This document shows, in pieces, positions 25,901 through 35,300 of a DNA stretch of 64,000 nt. The stretch covers positions 1,676,501 through 1,740,500 of the forward strand of contig NC_069665.1 of assembly GCF_027244095.1 (NCBI RefSeq). Direction: 5' to 3'. Below the pieces are notes generated by a model that was not told the origin of the DNA, did not search any database, and was given only the letters and a program-made list of their open reading frames with translations. Every line of letters begins with the position of its first letter. Positions within the stretch are counted from its first letter, which is position 1. A program made the position numbers and the translations under genes. This DNA is from Hemicordylus capensis. Lineage: Eukaryota; Chordata; Lepidosauria; Squamata; Cordylidae.

Positions 25901-28072
25901 TAACTAGGTGGGTGAAGAAACAAGGGGGAAAGAATTCCTAAAATGAATCTTGGCAAAGGGTTTCCTCCTTTTGCCTGGATGATGCTTGCCTCAGATTTAT
26001 TTTCATAACCTGAATGCAGGTGTTCAGTAGAGTCCTATTCGGACATTATGTTGAACATGCTTACAGGAGTCTATATACCTGTGCACGTTTTTGTGTAAAT
26101 GACTGCACATGTGTGCATTTTAAAAGTGAGTCTAGATACAACCCCCTCAAATGCAGGGTACAGATAGGAAGTGTTCTGCCGTACATGCACTGGACACAAT
26201 AGGCCAGTTCAGATGTTATTTTGTCCATTGGTCTCAGCACACACCAAAGGATGCCCCCCACCCCCACCACCATGTGCCAGGGCACCTATTTGTAATCGCA
26301 CGCAGGAGGGGTTTTCCAAACCACCCCTCTATGTGAATGCTAAGTGTTAGTTTTAACTAGTATTGGTTGAGTGTGCAGGATGCATGTGCAAAGAATTCAG
26401 CTGTGTCTGATACCTGTGATATTCAATGCCTCACTTGATTATTTCCTTACTGCTGGGATTCTCAAACATGGGCCCCCAGAGGTTGCTGGACTACAATTCC
26501 CATCACCCCCAGCCACAATGGCCTTTTAGAGGCCATTCCCATCACCCCCAGCCACAATGGCTAGGGATGATGGGAGTTGTAGTCCAGCAACATCTGGGGG
26601 CCCAATTTGAGAACCCCTTCCTTACTGGGACAGCTGTTGAACCAATGCCAGTTGCATCAATTAATCTCCTGTTGAATAGAAAACATTTCCGAGCTCTGGC
26701 ATTTATGTAGTCATTTTTTGTAACAAGATTACTCTAATACTGGCACATTTCCCCCTTCACTTAGTTACGCAGCTGGCAGTTGTGATGAGAAGTATGAGAA
26801 GAGTGAAGCTGAGAAGAGAGACCAGGTCTTCCATAAGTTCATGAAAAGCATTTCTGTTTGCCCAGGACAGATCTTAAGGTAGGGTAGAGTAACGGTGTCA
26901 CTGTCTGTGTTGGAAGCAGGGCATAAAGCAGGGGTTCCCAACCGTCCCAGCCACAATGGCCAGGGGGGATGATGGGAGTTGTAGTCCAACCATCCCAGCC
27001 ACAATGGCCAGGGGGGATGATGGGAGTTGTAGTCCAACAAAATCTGGGGACCCTGGTAGGGAACCCCGGTTCAATAAGCTGAAGTCCTGGCCAAGTCAGA
27101 CATGGGGTTTTCCTTTCTCACTCGTAGGTATTCTTGGGGTGGCCAGCCTTTATTTATCACCTGCCCTTCATTGGATGTCAAGACAGCCGTCCCGCTCTGC
27201 AATAACTGCAAAAGCAAGAGGATATTTGAATTTCAACTTATGCCTGCCTTGGTCAGCATGCTCAAGAGTGGAGACGGAGGTATGGAATCCTTTGTGAAAC
27301 CAGCCCCGCTTCTTCTGCTTCAGCATTATTTTCATAAGCTTGAAGCACTTGGAGATTACACCACAGATAGTTACAACTATTTCTTAAGTATCTGTCCAGG
27401 GAATTGGATACAGTCTCTGATCAATGGTAACTGCTGCTTTCCGGGTGTGTGAGGTGCAGGTGGGAAGCTATCTAGCATTTATCTTTCAAACATTTTTTTA
27501 AAAAACAACAACCCTCTTTAGGACTAGCTGGAGGCAAGATGCTGGGTGAAGTGAAAATGTCCACCTTTGCAAATACTTAGTGGAGGCAACCTGGGAGGTG
27601 AGGATTGCTTCATGCTATGGGGTTAATGCAGGGCTTTTCAAATTTTGGCCCCCCAATGTTGGACTACAATGGCTTGTGGTTGGGGATGATGGGACTCGTA
27701 GTCCAACACTGGGGGATCCAAGATTGGGGAACCCCCGGTATACACTGACCAGCAGTGTGTTTTGAAGTGTGACAATCTTTGCAAGGCTTCTGTCCAGAAG
27801 CATAAAAAAGTGCTTCTTCTGTTGTGGAGAATTGGCAGAATTGCTAGGAATGAGGACTTTCCACAAGCATCTCCACAAACGTGTGCAAGATTAGGATCAA
27901 TATTGGGGTTCTGCAACCATGAAAATTGCTGTCCCCTCCAGATGTGTCAGTGGAATTTGGAACAGCAGTGGTGTACACTTGTGAGAAAAGCTGTTGGCCA
28001 GTTGATCATCCAACACCCTTGGAAGAATTTATTTTTATACAAGAAGACCCAGATCAGCAACTATTTAAATAA
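22345..28072 (+). CDS. PDCD2L: PDCD2L (programmed cell death 2-like), complete, 7 exons
   Basis: PDCD2L and its paralogue PDCD2 act as chaperone/adaptor proteins for ribosomal protein uS5 (RPS2) and 40S assembly. Exons: 22345-22470, 22990-23153, 24264-24333, 24797-25191, 26765-26878, 27128-27279, 27942-28072, about 383 aa. Residues 3-42 contain PVLLGLRDA and ASRLGGAP, the TYPP/PDCD2-family start. Exon 2 holds CGICRAALMHVVQIYCPLEG and SPFHRVINLFAC, the first zinc-ribbon-like part. Exon 4 carries DWCEGAEDWGE and YYISVVEEEDYLGCNDTDHV. The last exons hold the PDCD2_C domain: EKYEKSE, FHKFMKSISVCPGQILRYSW, PLCNNCKSKRIFEFQLMPAL and CEKSCWP. The match to the recalled human protein (358 aa) is clear over its length, and all phases join without a stop. 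The extra length is mostly in the weakly conserved middle of exon 4. Confidence 0.93.
23495..23615. repeat. Palindromic repeat of the GTTAGTCATAACTA type
   Basis: CAAAGTTAGTCATAACTAAG at the left and TTGTGACTAACTTTGACTGG at the right are inverted copies. A related single-sided piece lies near 30645-30715 (TTAGTCATGACTAAGCACC). Probably an old MITE-like foldback. Confidence 0.55.
23670..23830 (-). mobile_element. Old MIR-like SINE
   Basis: The inverted MIR core is visible: CTTACAACCCTGTAAAGATG, then TATTATGCCCATATTGCAG and GCTGAGGGAATGGCTTGCTA. It is more diverged than the other CORE-SINEs. Confidence 0.55.
23878..24115. mobile_element. Two 5S-like SINE heads joined in opposite orientation
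   Basis: 23878-24022 is the plus-strand head and promoter (TAGCTAAGCAGGGTCTGCCC). 24027-24115 is the same part inverted (GGTGGACCCTGCTTAGC). Segments around 23965-24000 and 24028-24065 are complementary, so a transcript would fold into a long hairpin. Confidence 0.75.
25448..25552. mobile_element. hAT-type palindromic MITE, internally shortened
   Basis: Starts near CCAGGGGTCTCAGTCTTGGG and ends GGTTTGAGAGCCCCTGG, with GGTGATGGGAGTTGTAATCT inside. Most of the left inner half is missing. Confidence 0.6.
26026..26245 (+). repeat. Interspersed repeat, family unnamed (related copy 18541-18690)
   Basis: Shares with 18541-18690 the order GTCCTATT..GACA, TGCACATGTGTGCATTTTA/CATGTGTTCATTTTACATG and TGCTGCTATATGTGCACTG-like ends. 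Family not assigned. Confidence 0.5.
26454..26615. mobile_element. Palindromic MITE with an internal 26-bp tandem duplication
   Basis: Outer arms ATGGGCCCCCAGAGGTTGCT and AGCAACATCTGGGGGCCCA. The segment starting ATTCCCATCACCCCCAGCC occurs at 26496-26521 and again at 26535-26560. Confidence 0.8.
26932..27066. mobile_element. Palindromic MITE with an exact 46-bp internal tandem duplication
   Basis: The unit starting TCCCAGCCACAATGGCC lies at 26945-26990 and is repeated exactly at 26993-27038. The outer ends are GCAGGGGTTCCCAACC and GGTAGGGAACCCCGG. Confidence 0.82.
27630..27738. mobile_element. Diverged palindromic MITE
   Basis: CCCCAATGTTGGACTACAA and GTAGTCCAACACTGGGG are inverted partners around a short centre, with partial CTTTTCAAATTTTGG/AAGATTGGGGAACC ends. 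Confidence 0.65.
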
Positions 28073-28073
28073 A
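28068..28073 (+). terminator. PDCD2L: AATAAA overlapping the PDCD2L stop codon
   Basis: AATAAA at 28068-28073 includes the TAA stop at 28070-28072. A GT/T-rich stretch at about 28100-28122 could be the downstream element, which would give a 3' UTR of only some 15-25 bases. Use of this signal is inferred. Confidence 0.5.
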
Positions 28074-28662
28074 TCCTATTTAATTCTTTGGATAAGTAAA
28101 GTTGTGGTCTTGTTTTCTTTTCAAGAAAGAGAGAAATCCAAAGGTGAAGTCTTTTTTGTGTGTTCCAAAAACTTGCTTGATGGAAAAGTAATGCCAACAG
28201 TGGGGAATGTCCCAGGAACCCAGTGCAAAAATGTGTCCTGCAGTGCCTGAACCAAAACAAATAATCACATTCTACAAGCAGGAGAATCAAGTGGAGAAGA
28301 ACATCATAGATGATGCAGTTGTGGTGGGAGGGGGTGGGCAGGATTGGATCTTTGCATACTGTTCCTGGGAGGGGGAAATTAACTCCCTGCATGTAGTAAA
28401 GTGGGATTTTGTGGTCCGAGGAGAAAGATCAGGCTTTACTTCTTGCTCTGATTTTGGTGCAAGTTCTCTTCTATATATCACGAAAGCTACAGTAAATGTG
28501 CTGACTGTCAGACTTGGTTGCTGTTTCTACAGCAGACCAACACAGCTACTGCTACCTCTCTCAAAGGTACTTTGGTCCACGGGGCGAAGCATTCACACAC
28601 AAGGAATCTATGGAACTGTTCTGGGCGTGCAAAATCCAGTTTGGCAGTGGGATTAAAAAGGG

Positions 28663-28820
28663 GTGGAGCAGGAGGAAGACCAGGTTCAAGTCGCGGCTTA
28701 GCCATGCTGCTGACTGGGTGCAGGTGGGCCTGTCTGTCGCACTTCCTCACCAGGAAGAACCATGCACGACTCTCAGAGCTCCTTGGAGGAGGAAGAGGGT
28801 CAGGAGCATATAAAGGTCAA
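28663..28820 (+). mobile_element. MIR-like CORE-SINE fragment in the UBA2 5' flank
   Basis: GACCAGGTTCAAGTCGCGGC holds a B-box-like sequence, then GCTGACTGGGTGCAGGTGGG, and the tail GAGCTCCTTGGAGGAGGAAG with ATATAAAGG. Diverged but in the right order for the family. Confidence 0.55.
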
Positions 28821-28829
28821 CTCAAGCCA

Positions 28830-28872
28830 GCTGGGAGGGCCTTCCCCGGGATTCGAACCCGCAGCAGCGCGT
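28830..28872 (-). repeat. tRNA-like B-box remnant, minus strand
   Basis: The reverse complement of 28848-28863 reads TGCGGGTTCGAATCCC, a T-arm/B-box sequence. No anticodon or acceptor arms could be built, so this is probably SINE-derived. Confidence 0.4.
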
Positions 28873-29340
28873 CTATTCCTCGCCTCAGCGCTCCTCCCAC
28901 GGCCCGCCGCCGGGCGTCGCAGTTCCTCCTCCTCACCGCCAAGGGCCGCGCTGGGACCTGCCGCGGCTCGCCTCTCTAGCGAGGCCTGGCGCATGCGCGG
29001 CGCCTGGCCCCGCTCTGTCCCCGCCTCTCGCTGGCTGGCGCCGCGTTTTCCCGCCCGCTCCCGTCTCAGGCGTCCTCCTGCTCGGCGATGGCGGCGGGCT
29101 TGCCGGGCGAGCTGGCCCAAGCCGTGGCCGGCGCGCGGCTGCTGGTGGTGGGCGCCGGCGGCATCGGCTGCGAGCTCCTCAAGGACCTGGTGCTCACCGG
29201 CTTCCCCAGCATCGACGTGGTGAGGCCCCGCTGCTCCCGCTCCCGCTGCTCCGCCGCCTCGGGAGGCCCTTCCCCTCCCCCCACCCGGAGGGCGGGGCCT
29301 ACGGGCGTGACGTCACCGCTAAGGCCGCGGGAGGGGGCTC
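28860..29340 (+). promoter_or_regulatory. UBA2: CpG-island-like UBA2 promoter with NRF1 and CRE motifs
   Basis: GC-rich sequence surrounds the UBA2 start. GCGCATGCGC at 28989-28998 is the NRF1 consensus palindrome, about 90 bases before the ATG. TGACGTCA at 29308-29315, in the first intron, is a full CREB/ATF site. Both are motif matches only. No TATA box is seen, as is usual for a housekeeping gene. Confidence 0.68.
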
Positions 29341-32300
29341 CGTGGAGCCTCCGCCTGCAGAGGCAGTCTACCTCTGAGCGTGCGGGTTGCTTCGTGGCCC
29401 GCCTGTGGGCTCCCCCTTGGACGACCAGCAACTCCCCATCCGTGGCAGGGGATGGTAACGAGGGGGGCTCAAGCCTGGGAGCTCTTGCCTTGCGGGTGCT
29501 GGGCCCTCCCCGCACCCCATCCGCTGTTCCCTGTTACCGGGATTCCCACATGCTGTTGACTACAACTCCCATTATCCTCATCTGCATTGGGCTTTGGCTG
29601 GGGGGGGTGATGGGAGTGGTAGTCAACTGGGAATCGCTGTTACAGGGACCACTGACCCCACCCCAGGCTTAGAGGCAGCGGGCTGGCGGCTTCAGTTGCA
29701 AATGGCCAGCCCTGAGCATCCCAGCATCAAAAGGTGCTGGGGCTGGCCCTTTAAAGCTGGGGTGGCTGGTGTGTGTGTGTGTGTGTGCGCGCGCGCGTGC
29801 ATTTTGGCTAAGAGGGAGGGGGTGCCTTTGGGGGCTGGCCACTTAAAACTTGGGTTCTGCTTGAATGGCCAGCCCCACCAGCACTCTCACTTCGTCCACC
29901 CGCCTAGGGACACCCCTGCTTCTAGGCCCAGTTCTGCAGGGCCCTTCTGGTGCCTTGAAGGCTGTAATCTCACCCCCACCCCGCCCCAAATATTTTTTGG
30001 CATGCCAAGCCATTGAAACCTCCAGGATTGCTCTAAGAGTCACACAGCAGTGTTTGCTGGAATTTGGCCGGTCCTGGAGGCTCTGCTGCAGAATTTCAAG
30101 TTAGCCTTGTGCTGCATGAGATCTAAAGGGAGCCTCCATAGTTAGGAGCAGATACCTTTGAGCACCAGATTCTGGAGGCAAAACAAGAGAAGGAGGTGTT
30201 GTCCTCATGCCCTACTTGTGGAGGCATCTGTGGGAAGCAGGATGCTAGACGCGGGCTCTTGGATTGATCAGCTGGACTTTGGTCATTCGGGGAGGGTGTT
30301 CTATCAAAAATGTTGCCACAATAGCTGAAAGAAATGCCCGTGTTGAGGGGCACCCTGTCTGAGTAATCAGATGCTGGGGACCTGCTATGGGAGAAGAGGC
30401 TTCATGCTCTGCTTGTGTGCTCTTCATACTTTTCTCCATCTTCCTCCAAGGAGCTCAAGGTGCCTAGTTAGCTTAGGCTGAGAGGTGCTGAAATGGCTGT
30501 GAGCTTCACCATCTATCAGCAGCTGTTTAGCTTCATGGCTGAGCTGCATTTGAACCTGGGTCTCCCCATTCCTACTCTGACATTGGGCACTACTCCACAC
30601 TGGTACTTGCAAAGGTTAGATAAATTTGGGGGGCAGCATCTCGACTAGTTAGTCATGACTAAGCACCATTGAAATTGACGGGGAAAGTAAGTCATTACTA
30701 ACTTAGACATCTACCAGTCTGATCTTCTAGTTCAAGTTCTGAGTAACTGATTAATGCAATAATTAATTAACAGAATTAACACAGTTCTGTGGCCAGATGA
30801 GAGCAGGTTGTGCAGTTGAGCATTGCCAGCCATCTTTGTCATGTTAGAACATGATTGATTTAGTTGTATTATTATGCAAGTATAACAAGTTAGGTTGCTT
30901 GCTGATTATTGCATGGTAAAGGCTCAAAAGCCAAGTGCATTATTAAGCTATGTATTTAACTGGGGAAAAATGGGATAGTGCATATTGCTTGAAGTCCAGC
31001 AATGTTGCTGGTTTCAGAACCATCACTGCAGATTTGCATCTCTTTTGGTTTTGGAACCATCTGACTTTCTGCATGTACAGAATGGTTTGCATTCAGATTC
31101 TTCAAAACAAGAAACTTCTTATGGGTGGTTAACTTTTTGGTGAAATTTCTGTAGACCTAAAGGCTCCCCCAGATTGTTCCCTCTAGAGCAGGGGTGCACA
31201 ACTCCAAGGTCCCCATGGGCCGGAACTAACTATGGCTTGCTGTAGGGGTGCCAGGGTCAATTTTCAGTGCATTGTTGCTTTAAAAGGCTTGCCATAGAAA
31301 GGGCTAAAACTCATGGCTCCTGCTGGAACAGCAAGTGGAAGCCGTGGCCAGGGGAGCCTTTGCCCAGCTTCGTCTGGTGCACCAACTGCGGCCTTACCTC
31401 GACTGGCAGGCCCTGGCAACTGTAACTCATGCCCTCATCACATTTCGGTTGGACTGCTGCAATGCGTTCTACCTGGGGTTGCCTCTGAAGATGACTTGGA
31501 AGCTTCAGCTGGCCCAAAATGCCGAGGCCCGGCTGCTTATGGACAGCAGCAGAAAAAATGATCATGTTTCACCTTTGCTGAGGTCACTGCATTGGCTGCC
31601 AGTTTGCTTCCAAGTCCAATACATGATGCTGGGTATCACCAGTAAAGCCCTTCAGGGTTTGGCACCTGTGTACCTTCAGGACCGCCTCTCCCGTCCAATA
31701 ATGACCCGCCCTGTGAGGTCATCCCAGGTGGGCCTTCTCGGAGTTCCGGGCCCAGGGGAGGTATGTGGGGCCCAGGCTCGTGGGAGGGCCTTCTCTGTGG
31801 CAGCCCCCTCCTCATGGAACACTCTGCCTCCTGAGATTCGTAATGCCTCCTCTCTTCTGTCCTTTAAGAATCTCCTGAAAACCTATCTATTTTGCCAGGT
31901 TTTTAATGTGTGGAGGGTGGGGGGTTCTTTTTCTTTTTTTCTTTTTCTTTCTCCCTCCCCCCCTTCCCCCCTTCTTCTCTTGTTTTTGTTGTTTTAATTT
32001 ATGTAAATCGCCTTGAGTCTAAGGAAGTCAGGCAGTCAATAAATTTGCTAAATAAAAAAAGAAAAGCAGGCTTGGAGAGGGAAGAGAAGGGCGAGGAGAT
32101 TTAGAGGGGCAGGAGGTTAGCAGTGTTCTTTCTAGTTTTTTTTTTTCATCTGTGTGTGGAATAAGTTCTGGGCAGCAGTATCAAGGCAGTGTGTGCGCAC
32201 ATGTATTCAGAGTGGGACCTTCATTGAACATTGAACTTGAACAGGATCTAAAATTAACAGAACGGACATCAAAACATGTGTGAGCGCATGCACTGATCAA

Positions 32301-35300
32301 CATTATTATTATTTACATTTTATATCCCACTCTTCCACCAAAGAGCCCAGAGCGGTGTACTACATACTTAAGAGAGCCAGCGTGGTGTACTGGTTAGAGT
32401 GCTGGACTAGGACCGGGGAGACCCAAGTTCAAATTTCCATTCAGCCGTGATACTAGCTGGGTGACTCTGAGCCAGTCACTTCTCTCTCAGCCTAACCTAC
32501 TTCACAGGGTTGTTGTGAGGAGAAACTCAAGTATGTAGTACACCACTCTGGGCTCCTTGGAGGGAAAGCGGGATATAAATGTAATAAATAAATAATTAAG
32601 TTTATCCTCACAACAACCCTGTGAAGTAGGTTAGGCTGAGAGAGGAGTGACTGGCCCAGAGTCACCCAGCAAGTATGAATGGGGATTTGAACTTGGGTCT
32701 CCCCGGTCCTAGTCCAGCACTCTAACCACTAAACCATGCTGGACAAAAGGCTGGAATTAGTTTGGGTGAAGTGTATGTGGATGTTTGAATGGGTGACCTT
32801 TAAAAGCTTATCTGAGAACTGGGATGTCTCTGTGCTGTGCTTATCTGAGTTACTGAGAGGAGAGTTATATCTTGCAGGAGAGAGTTAACTATTCCCTCTA
32901 GGGATGTGCAAACAGGCTTGGAAATGAACCTGTTCAACATTGATCTGGTTCAGTTCGATGGCTCAGTATCGGACTGCCCCCCCCCCCGGTTCAGTTCAAT
33001 ATCGAACCGAACCCCTGGTCTGTTTGGGGGGTTCGCAAGGTTTTAAAAAAAATGACCCGGCCACTCAGAGGCCCATTGGGCATGTGCAGTAGCCTCCAAA
33101 ATTGCCACCGCCACTGGGGTGAGGCCCGGAATAGGCTGAAGACTGCCTGAACCAGGCAATTTGGAAAATAATGGAGGCCAGCAAGGGCGGGGGAGCTTCT
33201 GGAGACACACACACATACACCCCGTGGCCTCGGAGAAGCCCCTGGGGCGGCAGCTGTGAGTTCTATTTCTGTAAAATAATAATAATAATAATAATAGATG
33301 TCTGGATAAAACAAACCAGTCAATAACCCTAACCTGCCTGACACTGTAAATAAATAAATAAATAAATAATACAGAAATCACCGCCAGCCAATTACAGAAA
33401 GCAGCTTTACTGGGAACAGCCTATATTCTACGACAATATCTATAATAATAACAGCAACAACACTGATAATAAAATTCAGCCATCCCAGGTCCTTGGGAAG
33501 GACTCGATGTCTGGATAAAACAAACCAGTCAATAACACCTGTCTGACTGTGTAAATAAATAAATAAATAAATAATTTAACTTGCGGACCCCCAAAACGAT
33601 GTGTGATGTTTCCAAGGTGCACAAAACCAAACATGTCCGGTTTGACTCCAGTCCGGACTCAGACCGAACCGGGCAACCCGGTTTTGTGCACACTCCTAAG
33701 TCCCTCTGAGAATATGTTTTTAACCTGAGGTCTACTTTGCCAGCTTCTCTTTGAAGGTCAGACAAAGAGAGGTTTGGGGGATGATCCCCTTCAGTCCTTT
33801 GTTACGGTGATTTAGGGCTGCATTGCCCTATGCTTTGCTTGTGCTAAGTGACCAAATTGCATAGTTTGCCAAATGTGGGCACATGCAGAGTTCACGATTC
33901 AGTGAGCTCAAGTATCCCAAAAGTGGAAGCTGTGTCCCACAATTCCAAATCATATAGAAGGGTGCTGTTTGCAGCCTCAAGATAAGCTGTTTTGGCAACA
34001 AGCCTTTCATAACTCCTGCTGTTGTTGCAGGATATTTCTACCTGGGGGCCAGCAAAAAAAGTCCCCACGGGCCAGAACTGGCCCCTGGACCTTAAGTTGT
34101 TCAAGCTTGCTCTAGAGAGAGGCAGCAATATCTGACCACACCAACTTGTTCAGAGTGGTCTTCAGGCTTCAAAATGCTATGTGGATTGGAATATCAATAA
34201 TTCGGCCACTATAATAATCTTACACATGTTGGCTCTTGTGCACACAAATGTATTTTGAGTGTCTCAAAATCTGGCATTCAACACAAGCTTTTAAAAAGTA
34301 TGATCATATGCTTCCTTCTCTTTCTTGAATATCCAAAGAGAGTGGATCCTTTTAACTTAGAACCAGTTCAAATACTTGCAAAGAAAACATGACATCACTT
34401 CAGAATATTAGCGGGGTGGGTGTGGGTGGAATGGATGGTGGCATGTTTGAATGGCTCCTTGCATCAAAACTCCTGTAGGCTGAAAGCTAGCACACAGAGG
34501 GAACGGCTTGGCTGCAGCCCTTCTCTGGTGTGCTAGTTTCCCAACTGTCAAGGAGGTTTGAACGGGGTGTGTGTGTGTGCTTTAAACATATTATCTCCCA
34601 CCTGTCTTCTGAAGTGTATTAGTGCTTTTTCTAAATGCTTGAATTGGCTCTTAGCAGCAGTGCTTGTGGGAGTGGAGCCACAGTAGTGGGGAGCATCTTC
34701 TCTTTCTCCGGTATAATTTGCAAGGCTGCAGTTTCTGACAAACTCAGGAAGGGCTGCACTTATTCATTAAACAAAACAAATCTGAAGTGCTTGCAATTTT
34801 TCTATTTCTAGATTGATCTGGATACCATTGATGTCAGTAATCTCAACAGACAATTTTTGTTTCAAAAGAAGCATGTTGGAAGATCAAAAGCACAGGTGAG
34901 AGGAATTATGAAGCTCAACTTTCACCCAGTAAAAAAGTCAAAACTGTTACCTGCGTAACTTTAGAAAAAATATACCACTTAGATATTTGGAAGTATATTG
35001 CATCTAATGACTACAAGTGATTCAGCCTCTATTTTAAAATACCCAAGGCTGTTTCTAGTGCACAGCATGACATTTAAACTTTGCTGCTTCTTGAATGAAA
35101 TAGTAGAAATGTTGGGTATATGTTCTTGGTTTCTTGCAGGTTGCCAAGGAAAGTGTGTTACGGTTTCATCCGGAAGCTAATATTACAGCTTATCATGACA
35201 GCATTATGAAGTATGTCTGATTCTTTTGCTCTTGAACATCTGGAATTGTGCATAAGCCTTGTAAAGGAGACCACAAGCACTTTTACTAGTCATGGCTGCC

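Larger units (their letters stand above)
31189..34109. mobile_element. 2.9-kb hAT-type DNA transposon relic carrying nested insertions
   Basis: The left end is CAGGGGTGCACAACTCCAAG. The right end, ACCTTAAGTTGTTCAAGCTTG, reads inverted as a related terminal sequence (shared ACAACT, AAGGTCC and GGGCC). Both flanks are CTCTAGAG (31181-31188 and 34110-34117), a perfect 8-bp target duplication fitting the hAT consensus nTCTAGAn. No transposase frame is seen. The interior holds an L2-type LINE, a MITE, a SINE within a SINE, and an 800-bp hAT-like element with LINE pieces, so the original element was much shorter. Confidence 0.72.

Noticed and set aside
28848-28863. Possible tRNA gene (minus strand)
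   Set aside because: Only a T-arm/B-box is visible; no anticodon arm or acceptor stem could be paired. A SINE remnant is likelier.
29088-29672. UBA2 exon 1 frame reading on to 29672
   Set aside because: The conserved protein leaves at 29219 through a GTGAGG donor; the extension is intron, MITE and GC-rich sequence.
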